60,383 bases of DNA from Treponema sp. GTDB taxonomy: Bacteria > Spirochaetota > Spirochaetia > Treponematales > Breznakiellaceae. Position numbers and translations under genes: made by a program. The DNA lies in the NCBI GenBank assembly GCA_009788065.1, contig WQSF01000006.1, positions 1 to 60,383 on the forward strand, given 5' to 3'. The notes under the pieces were generated by a model. The model was given only the letters and a program-made list of their open reading frames with translations. It was not told the origin of the DNA and ran no database searches. Below are positions 16,663 to 25,129 of this stretch, piece by piece (within the stretch, counting starts at the first letter, position 1; each line of letters begins with the position of its first letter).

Positions 16663-17559
16663 ATGGAGAAGAAATCTGCATTTGTCGCGATCATCGGAAG
16701 ACCAAGCGTAGGAAAATCCACGCTTCTTAATAAAATGTGCGGCGAAAAAGTAGCCATTGTAAGTTCTGTGCCGCAAACGACACGTAACGCAATCAAGGGA
16801 ATTGTTAACAGGGAAGAAGGCCAGCTTGTTTTTATTGATACTCCAGGGCGGCACTCAAGCGAAAAGAAAATGAATAAAAAACTGCTGGAAGTTTCTTCCC
16901 GCGCTCTCGCCGAAAGTGATCTTGTTCTTTATATGTTAGACGCAAGCCGCGCTCCGGGTCCTGAGGAAGAAGAAATCGCTGTTTTATTAAAACCGTTAAC
17001 CCAAAAAACTGTAATTGCTGTAAATAAAATTGACATGGCGAATATTGATACAAGTATTATAAATGGATTTATTAATAACTGGTTTACGGAGAATGTCTTT
17101 TCTAATAAAATACATTTAATCTCCGCCAATACAGGCGAGGGTATAGAAAATCTTTTGAATGTGTTATTTGAAATGGCGCCTGAAGGACAGCCTCTTTATG
17201 ACGCTGATTATTACACCGATCAGGAAACCGGTTTTCGTATAGCGGAAATTATCCGCGAACAGGCGATAAACCGTCTTCGTCAGGAACTTCCCCATTCGTT
17301 GTATGTAGATATCGCAGACATGGAATTTAGGGATAACGGCGCTAAACTTTGGGTAAGGGCATTTATCATAGTCGAACGCGAATCGCAAAAAGGTATGGTT
17401 GTAGGCAAAGGCGGCGAAATGATAAAAAAGATACGCCTTGCGGCTTTAAAAGATTTAAAACGAATCTTCGACTGGAAAATAGATTTAGACCTGCGTGTAA
17501 AAACCGGCAAAGACTGGCGTCACAACGACTATACCCTTCATAAAATTATAGACAGATAA
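16663..17559 (+). CDS. era: GTPase Era
   Basis: Era is a GTPase that binds the 3' end of 16S rRNA and assists 30S subunit maturation. The 298-residue length is typical. G1 is GRPSVGKST (about 12-20), G3 DTPGRH (about 59-64) and G4 NKID (about 125-128). The C-terminal KH RNA-binding domain carries GKGGEMIKKIR (about 247-257). The start is an ATG 24 bases after the stop codon of the giant protein. No clear Shine-Dalgarno site is present; a weak promoter (TTGTTA at 16628, TAGGGA at 16650) would begin the transcript at about the start codon. The 3' end overlaps convergent thrH by 14 bp. Confidence 0.96.
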   Translation: MEKKSAFVAIIGRPSVGKSTLLNKMCGEKVAIVSSVPQTTRNAIKGIVNREEGQLVFIDTPGRHSSEKKMNKKLLEVSSRALAESDLVLYMLDASRAPGPEEEEIAVLLKPLTQKTVIAVNKIDMANIDTSIINGFINNWFTENVFSNKIHLISANTGEGIENLLNVLFEMAPEGQPLYDADYYTDQETGFRIAEIIREQAINRLRQELPHSLYVDIADMEFRDNGAKLWVRAFIIVERESQKGMVVGKGGEMIKKIRLAALKDLKRIFDWKIDLDLRVKTGKDWRHNDYTLHKIIDR

Positions 17560-18154
17560 AAAATTCTTCTATCTTTCTTTGTAAATCGTCAAATGATTCT
17601 GTACATATTAAGTCAGAGCAGTCTTTTTTAATTTGTTCGGGGGCACGGAACAGACAGCCGCCGTCCGCTTCGCGGATCATCGCGAGGTCGTTAAATGAAT
17701 CGCCGGCGGCGAAAACGCGCATATTCATTGATTTAAACGCTTTAACAGCCTCGCGTTTACCGTTTTGCTGGCGAAGACGGTAGCCTGTCACTGTCCCGTC
17801 TTTGGCGATTTCCAATGTGTTGCAAAAAAGGCTTGGATAAGAAAGTTTCGCCATAAGAGGTTTTGCGAATTGTTCAAAAGTGTCGGAAAGGATTACGAGT
17901 TGAAAATTTTCGCGCAAGGCGTTCGCAAATTCCAGCGCTCCCGAAAGGGGCTCCATGCCTGAAATAACACGCTTAATGTCCGCAAGTTTTAAATTATTTT
18001 TCTTTAATATGTCGATGCGGAAATTCATCAGTTTATCGTAATCGGGTTCATCCCTTGTTGTACGGCGCAGCTCTCCAATGCCTGTTGCTTCGGAGAATGC
18101 GATCCAGATTTCAGGGACAAGTACACCTTCAAGGTCAAGACACACCAAGTTCAT
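17546..18154 (-). CDS. thrH: Phosphoserine phosphatase / homoserine phosphotransferase (ThrH type)
   Basis: This 202-residue HAD-family enzyme resembles ThrH, which dephosphorylates phosphoserine and can transfer the phosphate to homoserine. Motif I is CLDLEGVLVPE (residues 5-15) with the ThrH-type Glu-Gly rather than Asp-Gly-Thr. Motif II is the Ser in VILSDTF (about 90-96) and motif III/IV is AAGDSFNDLAMI (about 149-160). It supports serine and possibly threonine synthesis in the cytoplasm. It is divergent from birA with only 20 bp between the start codons, and its extended -10 TGTTATTAT ends 6 bases before the ATG, predicting a leaderless message. The 3' end overlaps convergent era by 14 bp. 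Confidence 0.88.
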   Translation of the reverse strand: MNLVCLDLEGVLVPEIWIAFSEATGIGELRRTTRDEPDYDKLMNFRIDILKKNNLKLADIKRVISGMEPLSGALEFANALRENFQLVILSDTFEQFAKPLMAKLSYPSLFCNTLEIAKDGTVTGYRLRQQNGKREAVKAFKSMNMRVFAAGDSFNDLAMIREADGGCLFRAPEQIKKDCSDLICTESFDDLQRKIEEFFICL

Positions 18155-18174
18155 GCTGGTATAATAACACAGGC
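18155..18174. promoter_or_regulatory. 20-bp bidirectional promoter between thrH and birA
   Basis: The whole gap between the divergent start codons is 20 bp. On the plus strand TGG-TATAAT (18160-18165) is an extended -10 for birA. On the minus strand TGT-TATTAT (18166-18161) is an extended -10 for thrH. The two -10 boxes are nearly the same base pairs, so polymerase can probably occupy only one direction at a time, and both messages should start at or within 3 bases of the start codon. Confidence 0.65.
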
Positions 18175-18951
18175 ATGAAAAAGTTAGAAGCGCATAATCC
18201 GTTTTCCGCGCCTGTTTATCATGAAGAAACGGTTATCAGCACCATGGATGTGTCGCGTAAATTGGCGGCTGAAGGCGGGACGCATGGAACTGTAATTACA
18301 TCTGATTTTCAAGAAGCAGGGCGCGGGCGTATCCGGGATCGGCTGTGGGAAATGGACAGGGGAGCGAGTTTGCCTTTCACTATTCTTCTTCGTTACTCAT
18401 GTATTGAAGAAATTCCTGTAGCTCTGACTTTGCGCGCAGGGCTGGCAGTTTCTCTTGCAATCGAGGATTTTGCGCCGTCATTGCAGGGTAAGATCAAGAT
18501 TAAATGGCCTAATGACATATTGATTGAATCAAAAAAAACGGCAGGGATTTTATGCGAAGCCGAAAGCGGGAATGTGTATTTAGGGATTGGGATTAACATG
18601 TCGCAAAATAATTTTTCCTCGCATCTTCAGGATAAAGCGACCAGCATAGTAATCGCCGCCGGTAAATCTGTTTGTAAGGAAGATCGTTTTTCTTTATTGG
18701 AAAAAATACTTTTAAAACTCCATGAAGAATTGGAAAATAATAAAGCAGACTGGAAATCCCGTTTGGAACAGCGGCTTTTTAAACTGCGCGAAGAAGTAAC
18801 ATTTTTTGAAGGAGCCGCAGACCGCCAAAAAGAAATAAAAGGGTTTATTTCAGGAATCGGAGATAAAGGAGAGCTGTTAATTAAAAGCGAGAGTGATGCA
18901 GAAGCAACGCCTTATTTCTCAGGAGAAATTAGCTTTAGTTCAATAATATAA
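18175..18951 (+). CDS. birA: Biotin--[acetyl-CoA-carboxylase] ligase, monofunctional
   Basis: BirA attaches biotin to carboxylase carrier proteins through biotinyl-AMP. This 258-residue form has the catalytic domain (ISTMDVSRKL; EAGRGRIRDRLW, the biotin-binding GRGR-type loop; KWPNDI, with the conserved Lys; GIGINMSQNNF) and a short C-terminal SH3-like domain. The N-terminal helix-turn-helix of E. coli BirA is absent, so it is a class I ligase without repressor function. The ATG at 18175 begins the conserved part (MKKLEAHNPF); the reading frame is open further upstream, but that would overlap thrH. The -10 box TATAAT ends 9 bases before this ATG, with no Shine-Dalgarno site. Confidence 0.92.
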   Translation: MKKLEAHNPFSAPVYHEETVISTMDVSRKLAAEGGTHGTVITSDFQEAGRGRIRDRLWEMDRGASLPFTILLRYSCIEEIPVALTLRAGLAVSLAIEDFAPSLQGKIKIKWPNDILIESKKTAGILCEAESGNVYLGIGINMSQNNFSSHLQDKATSIVIAAGKSVCKEDRFSLLEKILLKLHEELENNKADWKSRLEQRLFKLREEVTFFEGAADRQKEIKGFISGIGDKGELLIKSESDAEATPYFSGEISFSSII

Positions 18952-18976
18952 AAATAATACGGTAATAAAGGTAAAA

Positions 18977-19285
18977 TTACTTTTTACCTTTAAAACCAGC
19001 TTTTTGGCTCCATGCGTTTTCTATTTTAACCTTCTCAGCTTTGGTTATATTGGCTGTTTTGGTTTTTGCGGCAGGCGCGCCTGTTGGTATTTTTTTTAGG
19101 CGCGGCGCAGGAAGTTTGTCGCATATTTCCTGGAGTCTGTGCGCCACCATATCGTACTGCCCTGCAAGAAAAATATCGCTTGAACTCTGGAGCGCAAGAT
19201 TTTTGTACTCCCTGATCTGTCTTACAATTTCGTCCCTGTCTTTGCAGTTTTTAAATTTGTTTACTTCAGTTTCTACATTTATCAT
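18977..19285 (-). CDS. Small charged protein, unknown function
   Basis: I do not recognise this 102-residue protein. It is hydrophilic, with a predicted helical N-terminal half (about 1-62) and a Lys/Ala/Pro-rich middle linker (about 63-85). The C-terminus is basic (AWSQKAGFKGKK). There is no signal peptide or membrane segment, so it is cytoplasmic. Expression signals are excellent: GGAGAGG lies before the ATG, and an upstream promoter is close to consensus. That argues for a real and possibly abundant protein. It is convergent with birA (25 bp between the stop codons). Confidence 0.65.
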   Translation of the reverse strand: MINVETEVNKFKNCKDRDEIVRQIREYKNLALQSSSDIFLAGQYDMVAHRLQEICDKLPAPRLKKIPTGAPAAKTKTANITKAEKVKIENAWSQKAGFKGKK

Positions 19286-19324
19286 TTTTTCACCCTCTCC
19301 TATAAATGTTATAACCCGTGAAAA

Positions 19325-19352
19325 ATTATACCATAACCAGATTAAATGTCAA
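19325..19352 (-). promoter_or_regulatory. Near-consensus sigma70 promoter for the 18977-19285 gene
   Basis: On the minus strand TTGACA (19352-19347), a 16-bp spacer and an extended -10 TGG-TATAAT (19330-19325) predict a start near 19318. The leader of about 33 bases carries the Shine-Dalgarno site GGAGAGG. This is among the strongest promoters in the window. Confidence 0.75.
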
Positions 19353-19422
19353 TAAGCTTTTATACGGAAACTCCTTCGCCGGGGTAACCGCTCCTCGACA
19401 TAATTCTTATATCATAAAGTTC

Positions 19423-20334
19423 TTACCCGGTTCTGAACATGAAATCTATGGCAAGTCCTGATAAAACGGCAAACAATGAAACAAATAACAAAAAAAATAC
19501 AAAATGTTTTATTCCAAGAACTATTTTTACCGCTCCCAGATTGGTAATTTTCATTGCCTGCCCTGTAATCATGAACGCTGAGGCTGAGCCTAATGTCATT
19601 CCCCTTTGCAGCCATGTTTGAAGAAGCGGAATTGTTCCTCCTCCGCAGGCATAAAGCGGCACTCCTACCGCCGCCGCCATGAGGATGCCGAAACCTTTGT
19701 TATTTATAAATATTTTTGCAAAGAATTCCTGCGGCGCGTATCTTTGAAAAAGCGCGGAGAGAATTATTCCTATTAAAAAATAAAGCCATGTCGCTTTTAT
19801 ATTTCTTCCGAAATTCTTTATGTAGCGTATAAAAGGATTTGGTTCTGTATCACGGTTTGCCATATTTTCGAATTTAGTAAACTTAAAAAATTGCTTGTTC
19901 TTGAATAACAGCCTTATACAAAGTCCCGCTGTTATACCCAGAATGAAACAAACTGTAAAACGAATTATCACTGCTTTATAACCCAAAGCGGCGCTGTAAA
20001 AAAGCAACTGAGGATTGAGAAGGATTGAACTCATAATAAAGGCGGCGATCCATTCCTGCGCCACACCTTTTTCCCGGAAGGAAGCGGCTATAGGTATTGT
20101 TCCGTACATGCACAGGGGAGAGGCTATGCCCAAGAGTGAAGCGGGAATGATACCGAACATTCCCATTTTTGTATTTCTCATTTTGATAAAGAGGGTATGA
20201 ATTTTCTCTTTGCCGAATACGGATATTAACGAACCTAACGCCATTCCAAAAAGATAATACCAGACAATTTGTTCTGTCTGGATCAAAAAGTAATACCAGA
20301 AATAAGTTAGTTCCCTTCCAAGCATTTCAATCAT
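19423..20334 (-). CDS. ArsP/COG0701-type permease
   Basis: This 303-residue polytopic membrane protein has about eight hydrophobic segments. Two inverted, related signature regions are visible: ASPLCMYGTIPIAASFREKG (about 70-89) and ACGGGTIPLLQTWLQRG (about 228-244), each with a Cys near a Gly-rich turn. This pattern fits the UPF0718/ArsP permease family, some members of which export methylated arsenicals; others have unknown substrates. The conserved cysteines suggest binding of a thiophilic metal or metalloid, but no arsR or arsenate reductase gene is nearby, so the substrate is open. It is transcribed alone, divergent from nothing close and 138 bp upstream of the 18977-19285 gene. Confidence 0.78.
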   Translation of the reverse strand: MIEMLGRELTYFWYYFLIQTEQIVWYYLFGMALGSLISVFGKEKIHTLFIKMRNTKMGMFGIIPASLLGIASPLCMYGTIPIAASFREKGVAQEWIAAFIMSSILLNPQLLFYSAALGYKAVIIRFTVCFILGITAGLCIRLLFKNKQFFKFTKFENMANRDTEPNPFIRYIKNFGRNIKATWLYFLIGIILSALFQRYAPQEFFAKIFINNKGFGILMAAAVGVPLYACGGGTIPLLQTWLQRGMTLGSASAFMITGQAMKITNLGAVKIVLGIKHFVFFLLFVSLFAVLSGLAIDFMFRTG

Positions 20335-20384
20335 TCAGACCCGCTTCTCACAACATAAGAGATTAAGAACTTCGTTTATAAAAG

Positions 20385-21203
20385 TTAAGCGTCTCCTGTG
20401 GAAGCGCTGTCCATATTAATTATTTTATCCTTGTACCAGAACTCAAGCGCTTTTCTCAGAGCTTCATTGAAAAAATTCCAGTCATGTTTTCCAGCCCATT
20501 CTTCATATGTAAAATCGAAGGTTGTAGTTTTCATTTCGTCTCTGAATCTGCGGTTTTCATTAATCAGATTGTCTTCCGTACCGCACGCGGCGTAGATTAT
20601 CGGTTTTAATTTATTAGCCGGGAAGTTTTTTGCTAGTTCAGGAACGTCGGCTTCAGGGCGGAATGTTAAATCCGTGTTGAAAATCGCGTATAAATCTTTT
20701 AATACTTCCTCTGGTTCGTAATCTGTTTTAAGATACGCTTCCGTATCTTTTTTTATCATTTCCAAAACCGGTTTAAAATAAAGACAGGCCGGCGCGATGG
20801 TTCCGCAAAAACCGTAAAGTTCAGGTTTTGATAACGCGAATAAAAGAGAGCCAAAGCCGCCCATTGAATAACCGATAATGGCGCAGTCTTCGCGTTTACC
20901 GGAAACATTAAATATTTTTTTTATAATATTTGGAAGTTCTTCGCTTATAAATGTATTATATTTACGTCCTATTTTTAAATCAAAATAAAAACTCCGCGAC
21001 GCTTCGGGCATTACAAAAATCGCGTCGTATTTTTTTCCGTAAAACGGAAGCATTGAATTATCTGTCCACGACCCTTGATTCCCATGGAGACCGTGAAGAA
21101 GATATACAATTTTATAAGGACCCTTGCAGTTCTCGGGAATCATAAATTGAACATTGATTTTTGTTTTTAATATATCAGATGAATAATCCCCTCGCAGTAT
21201 CAT
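20385..21203 (-). CDS. Esterase family alpha/beta hydrolase
   Basis: This 272-residue hydrolase belongs to the putative esterase family that includes S-formylglutathione hydrolase, EstA-type tributyrin esterase and feruloyl esterases. The oxyanion region is YLLHGLHGNQGSW (about 33-45). The nucleophile elbow is GYSMGGFGS (about 114-122), with Ser near 116. The acid-histidine end of the triad is visible as AGKHDWNFF (about 240-248). No signal peptide is present, so it acts in the cytoplasm. A strong AAGGAGG site precedes the ATG. It starts 20 bp after the stop codon of the hybrid histidine kinase at 21224-23743, so the two are probably one transcription unit. The substrate may be an acyl or acetyl sugar, by context with kdgK and uxaC. 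Confidence 0.8.
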   Translation of the reverse strand: MILRGDYSSDILKTKINVQFMIPENCKGPYKIVYLLHGLHGNQGSWTDNSMLPFYGKKYDAIFVMPEASRSFYFDLKIGRKYNTFISEELPNIIKKIFNVSGKREDCAIIGYSMGGFGSLLFALSKPELYGFCGTIAPACLYFKPVLEMIKKDTEAYLKTDYEPEEVLKDLYAIFNTDLTFRPEADVPELAKNFPANKLKPIIYAACGTEDNLINENRRFRDEMKTTTFDFTYEEWAGKHDWNFFNEALRKALEFWYKDKIINMDSASTGDA

Positions 21204-21223
21204 AATTTACCTCCTTGTGATAT

Positions 21224-23743
21224 TTATAATTTTCTCGGCTGCGGAAAATATTTTTTTAAGGCGTTAAAAAATTCTTCTACGTCGATAGGTTTGCCTATAT
21301 GTCCGTTCATGCCTGCCGCCGCGCATTTTTCAATATCTTCGCGGAAAACATTTGCCGTCATTGCAATAATCGGTATTGATTTCGCGTTTGGACAGTTGGA
21401 AGCTCTAATTGTACGTGTTGCTTCATAGCCGTCCATTTCGGGCATTTGCACATCCATAAGGATTAAATCGTATTCCTCAGAAGACTTTTCGAACATATTA
21501 ACAGCTTCAAGTCCGTTCATGGCGCAGTCCATCTTTAAAAGGGTAGGTTCAATCAATGTGTCAATTATCTCCTGATTGATTTCTACATCTTCCGCTAATA
21601 AAACCTTATAACCTTCGAAAATGCCCGAGTAATCTGTTTCTCTTTCCTTCTGCTGTTCCTGAACTCCGATGGCTTCCGCTATTGCGTCAGCAATCGCGGA
21701 CGGAAAAAGCGGTTTGGAGAGGAATTTATCAACTCCGGCTTTTTTCGCTTCATCCGCGATGGCGCTCCACTCGGCGGCGGAAATCATTATTATAACAGAG
21801 CTGTCCGGGAAATCGGCTTTTGATTTTAGTTCTTTGGCAAGCGTTATCCCGTCCATACCGGGCATTTTCCAGTCGATAAAATAGATATGATGCATTCCTT
21901 TTTTTTCGATATAGGAAAGCGCTTCAATTCCGTTGGAAGCGGTGTCGCATTTTGTTCCTAAATTTCGCATAACGTCATTGAAATAGTCAAGAATTTCTAT
22001 ATCGTCATCTACCGCCATTATTGATATGTTCTTCCAGTCGATGTCGGCTTCGGATAGACCGCCTAAATCCTTTGAACCGCGCTGAGCTTTAAAAGTGAAA
22101 GAAAAAGAAGAGCCTTTTCCAGTTTCGGATTCCAATTCGATGCTTCCGCCCATCATTTCTACAATATTTTTAGATATTACAAGCCCGAGTCCGGTGCCGC
22201 CGAATTTTCGCGCCGTTCTGGAATCCGCCTGCTGGAACGATTTAAAGAGCTGTTTCTGCTGTTCCTTGCTGATACCGATCCCTGAATCTTTTACGGTAAC
22301 GCGGATGGTATATATATTGTTTTCTTCAATTACAAAACGTGTGTCAAGTTTAATTTGCCCTTCTTCGGGAGTAAATTTGACAGCATTGCCTAAAAGGTTT
22401 GTAATAACCTGCGCAAGCCTTTGATCATCGCCTATCAATGTGCGCGGTATAGATTTGTCAACATAAACTGATATTTTTTGCTTTTTTTCATCGGCGCGAA
22501 AACCAATAATGTTTATAACGCGCTGAAGCATTTTTTCGAAATGGAATTCATCGCGCGACAGCTCAAACATATTAGCTTCAATCTTTGACATATCAAGAAT
22601 GTCATTAATGACGCCTAATAAATGCTGAGAAGCGTTTTCTATTTTATCAAGGCAGTAATTCTTGCGAGGTATATCGTCAGCGGATTTCCCTATATAAGTC
22701 ATGCCGATTATCGCGTTCATCGGGGTGCGGATTTCATGGCTCATGTTCGCAAGGAAGGCGCTTTTTTGCTTGCTTTCTTCATCTGCTTTTTCTTTTGCCT
22801 TGTCTATACGAATCAAAAATACTATTAAAGCGGTTGCCATTATACCGCCCAGTATGCAAAGGACAACAAGCATTTGTCTTGTGCCCATATAGTAAAGATC
22901 CTTCGGCGTTAAAAGCACTAAATGCCAGCCGTTCTTTAAAGTGCGCGAAAAGGTGATAACTTCCTCTTTCTTCCAGTTTTTCATCGGCTGTTCGTATAAA
23001 TTTTCGCCGTTCATAATTCTGTCCGCGTACGCCGAGAGCGGAAGATCAAGGTCCTGTATGCGTCTTCCGATAAAATCACGGTTTACGTAAGAGATAACAG
23101 TCATATCCTGCGAGGCGAGTAATCCGTATCCGCCTTCATATAAAGCCGCGTTTATAACAATATCAAAAATTTTATCTAACGGTACGTCTATACATACAAC
23201 TCCGAGGCGTTTACCGTCGTTGTCATGAATGCTGCGCGCGTATGTAATTATATATTCGCTGGAATCAAAATCAATGTATGGTTCTGTTTCGACAATATCA
23301 CCGTTACTCGCGACAGCGGATTTATACCACAGCCTTTCTGTCGGATCATAATCATCCGGCGCATCCCAACCGGGGCCGTCCATGTAGATCGGAGTATCCA
23401 TAATTGTTTCAAAATAGCCGTATATGCCGTAAGTGTTATGAAGTCCCGATTGTTCCGATATCAGGTATTCGCTTATTACATCGATATAGCGCTGTAAATA
23501 AGGACCCGCGTTGCCGTCCATTATCATCATGCGCGATGTTTCCGCAAATTTACCGAGCACCATTCTGGAAGCGACAAGTTCCGCGTCAATTTGCTCCTGC
23601 GTGAATGAAAGCACTGTTTCCGCGTTTCTGGAAAGATTTTCGCGGACTGTGCTTGAATTAAACACGTAACTCAACACGACCATTACAGCAAACGTCAATA
23701 TCGTGAAAATAATCTGTCTATATAACGATTTAAATTTATCCAT
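21224..23743 (-). CDS. Hybrid sensor histidine kinase with Cache sensor and two receiver domains
   Basis: This 839-residue membrane kinase has a transmembrane helix (about 8-28), a periplasmic double-Cache-like sensor (about 40-275), a second helix (about 288-310), HisKA with the phosphorylated His at 336 ([11 protein letters not shown]) and a HATPase domain ([38 protein letters not shown]). Two receiver domains follow, with phosphoacceptor Asp in YFIDWKMPGMDG and [13 protein letters not shown]. No output domain is present, so phosphate must pass to a partner or the protein signals by conformation. It is closely related to the two kinases at 25130-27283 and 27316-31158. It is divergent from kdgK and precedes the esterase gene. 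A small soluble ligand such as a sugar acid is plausible. Confidence 0.9.
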   Translation of the reverse strand: MDKFKSLYRQIIFTILTFAVMVVLSYVFNSSTVRENLSRNAETVLSFTQEQIDAELVASRMVLGKFAETSRMMIMDGNAGPYLQRYIDVISEYLISEQSGLHNTYGIYGYFETIMDTPIYMDGPGWDAPDDYDPTERLWYKSAVASNGDIVETEPYIDFDSSEYIITYARSIHDNDGKRLGVVCIDVPLDKIFDIVINAALYEGGYGLLASQDMTVISYVNRDFIGRRIQDLDLPLSAYADRIMNGENLYEQPMKNWKKEEVITFSRTLKNGWHLVLLTPKDLYYMGTRQMLVVLCILGGIMATALIVFLIRIDKAKEKADEESKQKSAFLANMSHEIRTPMNAIIGMTYIGKSADDIPRKNYCLDKIENASQHLLGVINDILDMSKIEANMFELSRDEFHFEKMLQRVINIIGFRADEKKQKISVYVDKSIPRTLIGDDQRLAQVITNLLGNAVKFTPEEGQIKLDTRFVIEENNIYTIRVTVKDSGIGISKEQQKQLFKSFQQADSRTARKFGGTGLGLVISKNIVEMMGGSIELESETGKGSSFSFTFKAQRGSKDLGGLSEADIDWKNISIMAVDDDIEILDYFNDVMRNLGTKCDTASNGIEALSYIEKKGMHHIYFIDWKMPGMDGITLAKELKSKADFPDSSVIIMISAAEWSAIADEAKKAGVDKFLSKPLFPSAIADAIAEAIGVQEQQKERETDYSGIFEGYKVLLAEDVEINQEIIDTLIEPTLLKMDCAMNGLEAVNMFEKSSEEYDLILMDVQMPEMDGYEATRTIRASNCPNAKSIPIIAMTANVFREDIEKCAAAGMNGHIGKPIDVEEFFNALKKYFPQPRKL

Positions 23744-24016
23744 ACTGTTAAATGCATACCTTACATATTAATTATGTCCGCTTTTCCCGCATATTTCAAG
23801 GGAAAAGACGGCTTTTCGTACGGATTTACATTGTTTTAACGATATTGTCGTTAGATTATCATATGCAGTAACGGCTATGTAAGAGAAAAAGGGTGTATTT
23901 CCGTCATTGATTCATGGTTCCTGTTATTTGCCCAGCCGCTCATGAAGATGCTGTATAGATCGATTTTTTATTTTGAATATGTTATAATCACATAATACTA
24001 TTAACGAGGTGTATTT
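23744..24016. promoter_or_regulatory. Intergenic region between hybrid kinase and kdgK
   Basis: This 273-bp gap separates two divergent genes. It holds a perfect inverted repeat, TAACGA-tattg-TCGTTA (23837-23853), a good candidate operator. A -10 box TATAAT (23983-23988) with a poor -35 serves kdgK, whose leader carries the Shine-Dalgarno site GAGGTG. On the other side, TATGCA ends 9 bases before the kinase ATG. No small gene is recognised. Confidence 0.45.
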
Positions 24017-25126
24017 ATGTCTTTATCTATTCCTACCGCCGCTAATACAGCGCACGATTTATTGGCTCTTGGAGCTTTGGTCACAAGGCTTGATCCCGGC
24101 ATCATCCCCTTCGCGGAAGCGAATGAATATCTTCTGCACGTTTCAGGGGGCGAATACAATGTTGCGACAAACCTTTCTACATGTTTCGGTTTAAAAACAG
24201 CCATCGCGAGCGCGATAGTTAATTATCCAATCGGGCGCAGGATTGAATACGCCGTGCAAAAAGCCGGGGTTACTCCGTATTTTAAAAGATTCGAGCATGA
24301 CGGAGTGCGCGGTCCCAATATGGCGATTGTGTGGAGCGACCGGGGACAGGGCGTGCGCGCTCCTGTTGTTTTTTACAACCGTTCAAACGAAGCCGCGCAG
24401 CAGTTAAAACCGGGAAGTTTTGACTGGGACGCGATTTTTAAAAAAGGCGTTCGCTGGTTTCATTCGGGCGGAATTTTCAGCGCTCTTTCTCCCACCACAA
24501 GCGAACTTGTTATCGAAGCGATGCAGGCGGCAAAAAAAGCCGGAGCCGTCGTTTCGTTCGATTTAAATTACCGCGCGAAACTTTGGGCGGTTGCCGCGGC
24601 GGAGCAGGGCAAGAGCGCTTCTCAGGCAAGCGATGAGGCGGCAAAGACATTGCGTAAGATTGTCAGCTATGTTGATGTCCTTGTCGGCAATGAAGAAGAC
24701 CTTCAAAAAGGACTTGGGTTAAAAGGGCAGGATGTCGAAACAAAGGGTCAGTTAGACCCGTCGGCGTTTTTCGGAATGATGCAAAGCGTTACTAAAGATT
24801 TTCCGAATATAAAAGCTGTGGCAACCACGTTACGCGAAGTTCATTCAACCAACAGACATTCATGGAGTGCGGTTCTCTGGCTGGACGGCAAAACCTATCA
24901 GGCGCCCGCTGCGGAACTTGATGTTTACGACAGGGTAGGAGGCGGCGACGGTTTTGCGGCAGGTCTTTTCTACGGTCTTTTATCAGGTAAAGATCCGCAG
25001 GAATCCCTTCAACTTGGTTGGGCGCACGGAGCGCTTGTTACAACGACCCCCGGAGACACTTCTATGTTTTCGCTTGATCAGGTTGAAGCGTTCGCAAAGG
25101 GCGGCTCCGCGCGGATTCAAAGATAG
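24017..25126 (+). CDS. kdgK: 2-keto-3-deoxygluconate kinase (PfkB family)
   Basis: This 369-residue sugar kinase of the ribokinase/PfkB family most likely phosphorylates 2-keto-3-deoxygluconate, a late step in hexuronate breakdown. The N-terminal substrate region (SGGEYNVATNLS, about 46-57), the SFDLNYRAKLW strand (about 182-192) and the C-terminal ATP/anion-hole motif DRVGGGDGFAAG (about 303-314, with the catalytic Asp) are all present. It is somewhat longer than usual (about 310-340). The start is supported by GAGGTG 7 bases upstream. Close by are uxaC and three sensor kinases. Other PfkB sugars (for example fructose or a nucleoside) cannot be excluded from sequence alone. Confidence 0.82.
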   Translation: MSLSIPTAANTAHDLLALGALVTRLDPGIIPFAEANEYLLHVSGGEYNVATNLSTCFGLKTAIASAIVNYPIGRRIEYAVQKAGVTPYFKRFEHDGVRGPNMAIVWSDRGQGVRAPVVFYNRSNEAAQQLKPGSFDWDAIFKKGVRWFHSGGIFSALSPTTSELVIEAMQAAKKAGAVVSFDLNYRAKLWAVAAAEQGKSASQASDEAAKTLRKIVSYVDVLVGNEEDLQKGLGLKGQDVETKGQLDPSAFFGMMQSVTKDFPNIKAVATTLREVHSTNRHSWSAVLWLDGKTYQAPAAELDVYDRVGGGDGFAAGLFYGLLSGKDPQESLQLGWAHGALVTTTPGDTSMFSLDQVEAFAKGGSARIQR

Positions 25127-25129
25127 AGA

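Noticed and set aside
18055-18174. N-terminal extension of birA
   Set aside because: It would overlap thrH by 100 bp on the opposite strand and shows no helix-turn-helix; the ATG at 18175 fits the family and the promoter.
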